A DNA stretch of 8,531 bases from Chloroflexota bacterium (lineage in GTDB: Bacteria > Chloroflexota > Anaerolineae > JAADDB01), in NCBI GenBank assembly GCA_013154135.1, contig JAADDB010000047.1, positions 1 to 8,531 on the forward strand, written 5' to 3'. A model generated the notes under the pieces. The model was not told where the DNA came from, searched no databases, and saw only the letters and a program-made list of their open reading frames with translations. Positions 5,490 to 8,531 of the stretch are shown one piece after another; the stretch's first letter is position 1; each line of letters opens with the position of its first letter. The position numbers were made by a program, and so were the translations under genes.

Positions 5490-7568
5490 ATGCGAGCGTA
5501 CACACCGGATGCCATACGTAACGTTGTTCTCGTGGGACACAGCAGTTCCGGCAAGACCACCTTGGCCGAGGCCATGTTATTCGACGCGGGACTCCTCACC
5601 CGCATGGGACGGGTGGAGGACGGCAACACGGTCTCTGACTATCATCCCGAAGAGACCCGCCGGACCATCTCCATCTACACCAGTCTGCTCCCCTACGAAT
5701 GGCGCAACGTCAAAATCAACATCCTGGACACCCCGGGCTACCCCGATTTTGTCGGTGAGGTGAAGGGCGCCCTGCGCGTGGCGGATGTGGGGCTTCTCCT
5801 GGTCGACGCGGTGAGCGGGGTGGAGGTGGGGACCGAGCTTGTTTGGGCGTACATGGATGAACGTTCCCTGCCCCGGGCCATCCTGCTCAACAAGATGAAC
5901 CGGGAAAACGCGGATTTCCAACGCGCTTTGGAGAACCTGCGGGAAGCGTTTTCCGGCATGATTGTGCCCTTGCACATCCCCATCGGCGCGGGTGAAGGGT
6001 TCCAGGGTGTCATCGACCTGGTCACTCAGAAAGCCTACCTGGGGCCAAAAGCCCAACCGGTGGATGTGCCCGCGGAGTACGCGGACGAGGTGGAGGAGCG
6101 TCGGCTGGAGATCATCGAGGCCGCGGCCGAAGTGGATGATGAACTCATCACCAAGTACCTGGAAGGGGAGGAGCTCACTCCCGAGGAGATCCAGCGGGGC
6201 CTTCGCCTGGGCATCGCCCAAGGCCACATCATCCCCGTCCTGGTCGCGTCCGCGTCGGAGAACATCGGTGTCACCGCGGTCATGGACGCGATTGCCGCCT
6301 ACTTCCCCAGCCCGGAGGATATGCCCCCGGAGCCGGCCCTGGACGTGCGCACTCAGGAGGAGGTGGAGCTCCCCGCAGATCCTGCAGGTCCCTTGGCCGC
6401 GTTCGTCTTCAAAACCGTGGCCGACCCTTATGTGGGCAAGATTTCCTACTTCCGGGTTTACTCCGGCACCATGGAATCGGATTCCCGGGTGTGGAACAGC
6501 CGCGCGGAAGCGGAGGAGCGCATCAGCCAGCTCTTCTTCCCCCGGGGCAAGGAGCATGTGAACACGGACAAGGTCCTCGCGGGGGATATCGCGGCGGTGG
6601 CCAAGTTGGCTCACACCTTGACCAACGATACGTTGTGCTCCAAGGACCGGCCGCTCCGCCTGAAGCCCATTCTCTATCCCAGCCCGCTCTACTCCGTCGC
6701 GGTCCATCCCAAGACCAAACAGGACGCGGGCAAGCTGACCAACGCGCTCAGCCGCCTTCAGGAGGAGGACCCCACTCTCCAGTGGCGGTATGAGGCCAGC
6801 ACCAAAGAGACCATCCTCTCGGGGATGGGGGACGTGCACATCGACGTCGCGGTCCGGTATCTCAAGGAGCGCTTTGGCGTGGATGTGGAGGTGACCCTGC
6901 CCAAGGTCCCGTACCGGGAGACCATCACCAAGTCGGCCAGTGGGCAATACCGTCACAAGAAGCAGACGGGTGGTGCAGGTCAGTTCGCGGAAGTGCACAT
7001 GGAGCTCAAACCCCTGCCCCGGGGCAAGGGCTTTGAGTATGACACCAGTCGTGTGTTCGGCGGCGCGATCTCCAGCTCCTTCTTCCCCTCCATTGAGAAG
7101 GGCATTAAGTCCGCGATGGCCGAAGGTCCGTTGGCCGGGTATCCGGTGGTGGACGTGCGGGCCGAGGTCTACGACGGGAAGGAGCACCCGGTGGATTCCA
7201 AGGACATCGCGTTCCAGATTGCAGGGCGAGAGGCCTTCAAGAAGGTCTTCCTCCAGGCCCGACCGGCCCTGCTGGAACCCATCATGAAGGTGGAGGTCAT
7301 TGTCCCGGATGATTATGTGGGGGATATCATCGGCGACTTGAACACCCGTCGGGCTGTGGTGCAGGGCATGACCCAGGAGCGGGGTAAGTCGGTCATCAAG
7401 GCCCTGGTCCCCCTGGCGGAGATGCAGCGGTACGCGACGGACCTGCGCTCCCTCACTCAGGGCCGCGGGGTGTTCCGCATGGAATTCTCCCACTATGAGA
7501 TTGTACCGGAGCACATTGCTCAGAAGATCATCGAGGAAGCTAAGAAGGAGAAGGAAGAGCAGAAGTAA
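5490..7568 (+). CDS. Elongation factor G family GTPase (EF-G2-like features)
   Basis: This 692-aa protein has the full five-domain EF-G layout. It comprises the G domain (1-290), domain II (300-375), domain III (385-470), domain IV with QTGGAGQF (492-499) and DGKEHPVDS including H566 (562-570), and domain V (595-680), ending in a Lys/Glu tail. EF-G moves tRNAs and mRNA through the ribosome and, with RRF, recycles it. The GTPase motifs differ from standard EF-G: G1 is GHSSSGKT (16-23), not AHIDAGKT; switch I reads RRTISI where RGITI is usual; G3 is DTPGY (80-84) with Tyr at the catalytic His position; G4 is NKMN (134-137) instead of NKxD. The first three recall EF-G2-type paralogues, and N137 is unusual. 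SA of G5 is at 254-255. No rpsL/rpsG/tuf genes are adjacent, so it is not in the str operon. Whether it is the only EF-G in the cell cannot be told here. Confidence 0.93.
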   Translation: MRAYTPDAIRNVVLVGHSSSGKTTLAEAMLFDAGLLTRMGRVEDGNTVSDYHPEETRRTISIYTSLLPYEWRNVKINILDTPGYPDFVGEVKGALRVADVGLLLVDAVSGVEVGTELVWAYMDERSLPRAILLNKMNRENADFQRALENLREAFSGMIVPLHIPIGAGEGFQGVIDLVTQKAYLGPKAQPVDVPAEYADEVEERRLEIIEAAAEVDDELITKYLEGEELTPEEIQRGLRLGIAQGHIIPVLVASASENIGVTAVMDAIAAYFPSPEDMPPEPALDVRTQEEVELPADPAGPLAAFVFKTVADPYVGKISYFRVYSGTMESDSRVWNSRAEAEERISQLFFPRGKEHVNTDKVLAGDIAAVAKLAHTLTNDTLCSKDRPLRLKPILYPSPLYSVAVHPKTKQDAGKLTNALSRLQEEDPTLQWRYEASTKETILSGMGDVHIDVAVRYLKERFGVDVEVTLPKVPYRETITKSASGQYRHKKQTGGAGQFAEVHMELKPLPRGKGFEYDTSRVFGGAISSSFFPSIEKGIKSAMAEGPLAGYPVVDVRAEVYDGKEHPVDSKDIAFQIAGREAFKKVFLQARPALLEPIMKVEVIVPDDYVGDIIGDLNTRRAVVQGMTQERGKSVIKALVPLAEMQRYATDLRSLTQGRGVFRMEFSHYEIVPEHIAQKIIEEAKKEKEEQK

Positions 7569-7598
7569 CGCGATTGCGTGTTCCTCTGGAATGTGGTG

Positions 7599-7633
7599 CG
7601 CGTGGCCGGCGGGTGAATCCTGCCGGCCACGCG
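7599..7633. terminator. Shared hairpin between convergent EF-G and folK genes
   Basis: A perfect 12-bp GC-rich stem, CGCGTGGCCGGC against GCCGGCCACGCG with an 11-nt loop, lies 30 nt after the EF-G stop and ends 2 nt before the folK stop codon. Its position between convergent genes fits a bidirectional terminator, but neither side has a proper T-run. Confidence 0.6.
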
Positions 7634-7635
7634 TA

Positions 7636-8124
7636 TTAGACTCTCCGTCCCTCCGCTCGCCACACGCCCGAAGTGTCCACCTGGGCGGCCAAGTCCCGTA
7701 TCCGTTGCTTTTGACAGGGATGCCACGCGTCCGGCGCCAAGTCCGCAAGGGGGACCAGCACGAAGGCCCGTTCGTGCATGCGGGGGTGAGGAATGACCAG
7801 GTCCGGCGTGTCCAGGCATAGGTCGTCGTAGAGGAGGATGTCCAGGTCAATCACCCGAGGCCCGTAGCGCACGGTTGGGCGTCGGCCCAGGGTCCATTCT
7901 ACTTCCTTCAACCGAGCTAACAGGGGATGCGGGGCCAAGTCGGTTAGGCCTGTGAGGACCGCGTTGAGGAAGTCCGGCTGGGGTACCCCACCCCAAGGTT
8001 CGGTCTCGTAGACAGGGCTCACTCCGTCCACTTGGATGAAGTCCCGCACGTGTTCGATGGCCCGGCGCAGGTGTGCCCACCGGTCTCCCATGTTGGTGCC
8101 TAACGCGATGTATACCCGATGCAC
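7636..8124 (-). CDS. folK: 2-amino-4-hydroxy-6-hydroxymethyldihydropteridine pyrophosphokinase (HPPK)
   Basis: This 162-aa enzyme transfers pyrophosphate from ATP to 6-hydroxymethyl-7,8-dihydropterin, the step before dihydropteroate synthase in cytosolic folate synthesis. HPPK hallmarks are in order: VYIALGTNMGDR at the N-terminus, VSPVYETEPWG (35-45), DFLNAV (51-56), and RYGPRVIDLDILLYD with R90 and the magnesium-binding D93 and D95. IPHPRMHERAFVLVPLADLAPD (111-132) follows. Length is normal for the family (about 160). The GTG start at 8124 is chosen because GAGGAGG sits 5 nt upstream and the homology begins at once (HRVYIALGTN). An open frame extends further back to 8424 only because it runs through the repeat cluster. 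Unlike many folate clusters, no folB or folP is adjacent; it is a single gene convergent with EF-G. No promoter was identified. Confidence 0.95.
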   Translation of the reverse strand: MHRVYIALGTNMGDRWAHLRRAIEHVRDFIQVDGVSPVYETEPWGGVPQPDFLNAVLTGLTDLAPHPLLARLKEVEWTLGRRPTVRYGPRVIDLDILLYDDLCLDTPDLVIPHPRMHERAFVLVPLADLAPDAWHPCQKQRIRDLAAQVDTSGVWRAEGRRV

Positions 8125-8157
8125 AGTGACCTCCTCAATGCTCAGTAGTCGTGTTGG

Positions 8158-8203
8158 TTGACGGACAGAATTTGGTAGTGCCTCGGCGGCGGACGGGGCC
8201 GTG
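8158..8203 (+). repeat. Multi-hairpin repeat, 5' fragment (copy D')
   Basis: This 46-bp segment starting TTGACGGACA matches 8473-8518 at 39 of 46 positions, without gaps, through the GCGGACGGG part of H1. Homology then stops exactly where a block of heptamers begins, so H2-H4 are missing. It lies just upstream of folK and may contain that gene's promoter, though I cannot identify one. Confidence 0.7.
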
Positions 8204-8238
8204 GAGTAACGAGTAAAGAGTAACGATTGACGATTAAA
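8204..8238 (+). repeat. 7-bp short tandem repeat block 4
   Basis: Five in-phase heptamers with exact GAGTAAC, GAGTAAA, GATTGAC and GATTAAA units, the cleanest of the four blocks. It begins at the base after the truncated repeat fragment, and its last bases overlap the hairpin at 8237-8262. Confidence 0.8.
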
Positions 8239-8262
8239 GGGCTGAACGCCGGGATGGCCCTT
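8237..8262. other. Small hairpin between heptamer block and repeat copy D
   Basis: AAGGGC pairs with GCCCTT around a 14-nt loop containing GCCGGGATG. A similar GCCGGGATGG word also occurs near 1508-1517, close to heptamer blocks 1 and 2, so the word may travel with the heptamers. Confidence 0.35.
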
Positions 8263-8272
8263 CGATGCCGGG

Positions 8273-8452
8273 TTGACGAGAGAAAGTCCCCATTGGCGGC
8301 GGACGGGTCCGCGCCTTGGCGGGGCGCCGACGTTCTCGCCCCGTGCATGGTAAGAGTTTTGTGTGCGTGGTGAAGCCCGCCCACCACGCACACAAAACAG
8401 TTTGCCGAGGGAAGAGAAGTCCACTAAGACTTCGCTCGAACGCTCTCTTCCC
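8273..8452 (+). repeat. Multi-hairpin intergenic repeat, copy D (best preserved)
   Basis: Starts with TTGACG and carries four hairpins. H1 is at 8299-8312 (GCGGAC-GG-GTCCGC). H2 is at 8320-8343 (CGGGGCG/CGCCCCG, 10-nt loop). H3 is at 8356-8398, a perfect 17-bp stem beginning GTTTTGTGTGCG with loop AAGCCCGCC. H4 is at 8409-8452, an outer GGGAAGAGA/TCTCTTCCC stem enclosing GAAGTC/GACTTC. There is no protein-coding character: the frame on the minus strand is only an extension of folK. About 180 bp, intergenic. Confidence 0.8.
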
Positions 8453-8472
8453 GTTGAATAGCATTCATCCGA

Positions 8473-8531
8473 TTGACGGACAAATTTCCGTAGTACCTCG
8501 GCCGCGGACGGGTCCGTGCCTCGGCGGGGCA
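8473..8531 (+). repeat. Multi-hairpin repeat, copy E (cut by the window end)
   Basis: Begins TTGACGGACA 20 bp after copy D in the same orientation, and continues through H1 (GCGGACGGGTCCGT) to GGCGGGG of H2, where the window ends. Copies D and E are thus a direct tandem of an approximately 200-bp unit. Another array member probably lies beyond the edge. Confidence 0.7.

Noticed and set aside
5048..5521. 157-codon frame through the 5.05-5.5 kb intergenic region
   Set aside because: It runs through the promoter, hairpin and repeat copy C and overlaps the EF-G start. The similarity of its translation to the extended folK frame comes from the shared DNA repeat, not from a protein family.
5577..7850. 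757-codon open frame on the minus strand opposite EF-G
   Set aside because: It is the antisense shadow of a clear EF-G gene in GC-rich DNA, is rich in His/Gly/Arg, has no recognisable motifs, and also crosses folK in another frame.
8356..8398. Integron attC site or intrinsic terminator
   Set aside because: The stem is perfect, without the bulged extra-helical bases and GTTRRRY core site of attC, and no T-run follows. No integron cassette gene lies nearby.
8125..8424. N-terminal extension of folK by 100 codons
   Set aside because: The extension translates the repeat cluster and heptamers. HPPK homology starts at the GTG at 8124, which has GAGGAGG 5 nt upstream.

Overview
The window is GC-rich (low-to-mid 60s percent by eye). 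It carries six protein-coding genes separated by unusually repeat-rich intergenic DNA. Strong sigma70-like boxes (TTGACA/TATAAT, TTGACA/TACAAT), good Shine-Dalgarno sequences and a GAAC-N4-GTTC operator indicate a bacterium. The protein style and the intergenic heptamer and hairpin repeats would fit a thermophile-like member of the Chloroflexota, but that placement is a weak inference.

Layout: (1) 1-215, a multi-hairpin repeat (copy A). (2) 216-1307 minus, a stand-alone soluble FtsK/SpoIIIE motor, transcribed from a near-consensus promoter (1361-1388) bracketed by two LexA-like operators. (3) 1389-1740, a non-coding divergent region with three blocks of 7-bp repeats and a 20-bp perfect palindrome. 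(4) 1802-2005 and 2055-4601 plus, a 67-aa unknown protein and an 848-aa HerA/DUF87-type ATPase with a C-terminal coiled-coil hairpin, probably co-transcribed. (5) 4723-5022 plus, a small winged-helix protein with four cysteines (FeoC-like). (6) 5023-5489, non-coding, with a strong promoter, a dyad at the start site, a leader hairpin and an inverted copy (C) of the multi-hairpin repeat. (7) 5490-7568 plus, an EF-G family GTPase with departures in its GTPase motifs. (8) A hairpin between convergent genes, then 7636-8124 minus, folK (HPPK). (9) 8158-8531, a cluster of repeat copies (a 5' fragment, a heptamer block, full copy D, and copy E cut by the window end).

The genes do not form one pathway. 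Two P-loop motors of the FtsK/HerA superfamily sit divergently around the 1.3-1.8 kb intergenic region, and the FtsK one looks damage-inducible. The translation factor and the folate enzyme are housekeeping-type genes that converge on one shared hairpin. The most novel item is the intergenic repeat family. It has three or four consecutive hairpins whose stems differ between copies by paired, compensatory changes, it occurs in both orientations, and it is associated with arrays of 7-bp units resembling the short tandemly repeated repetitive sequences of cyanobacteria.
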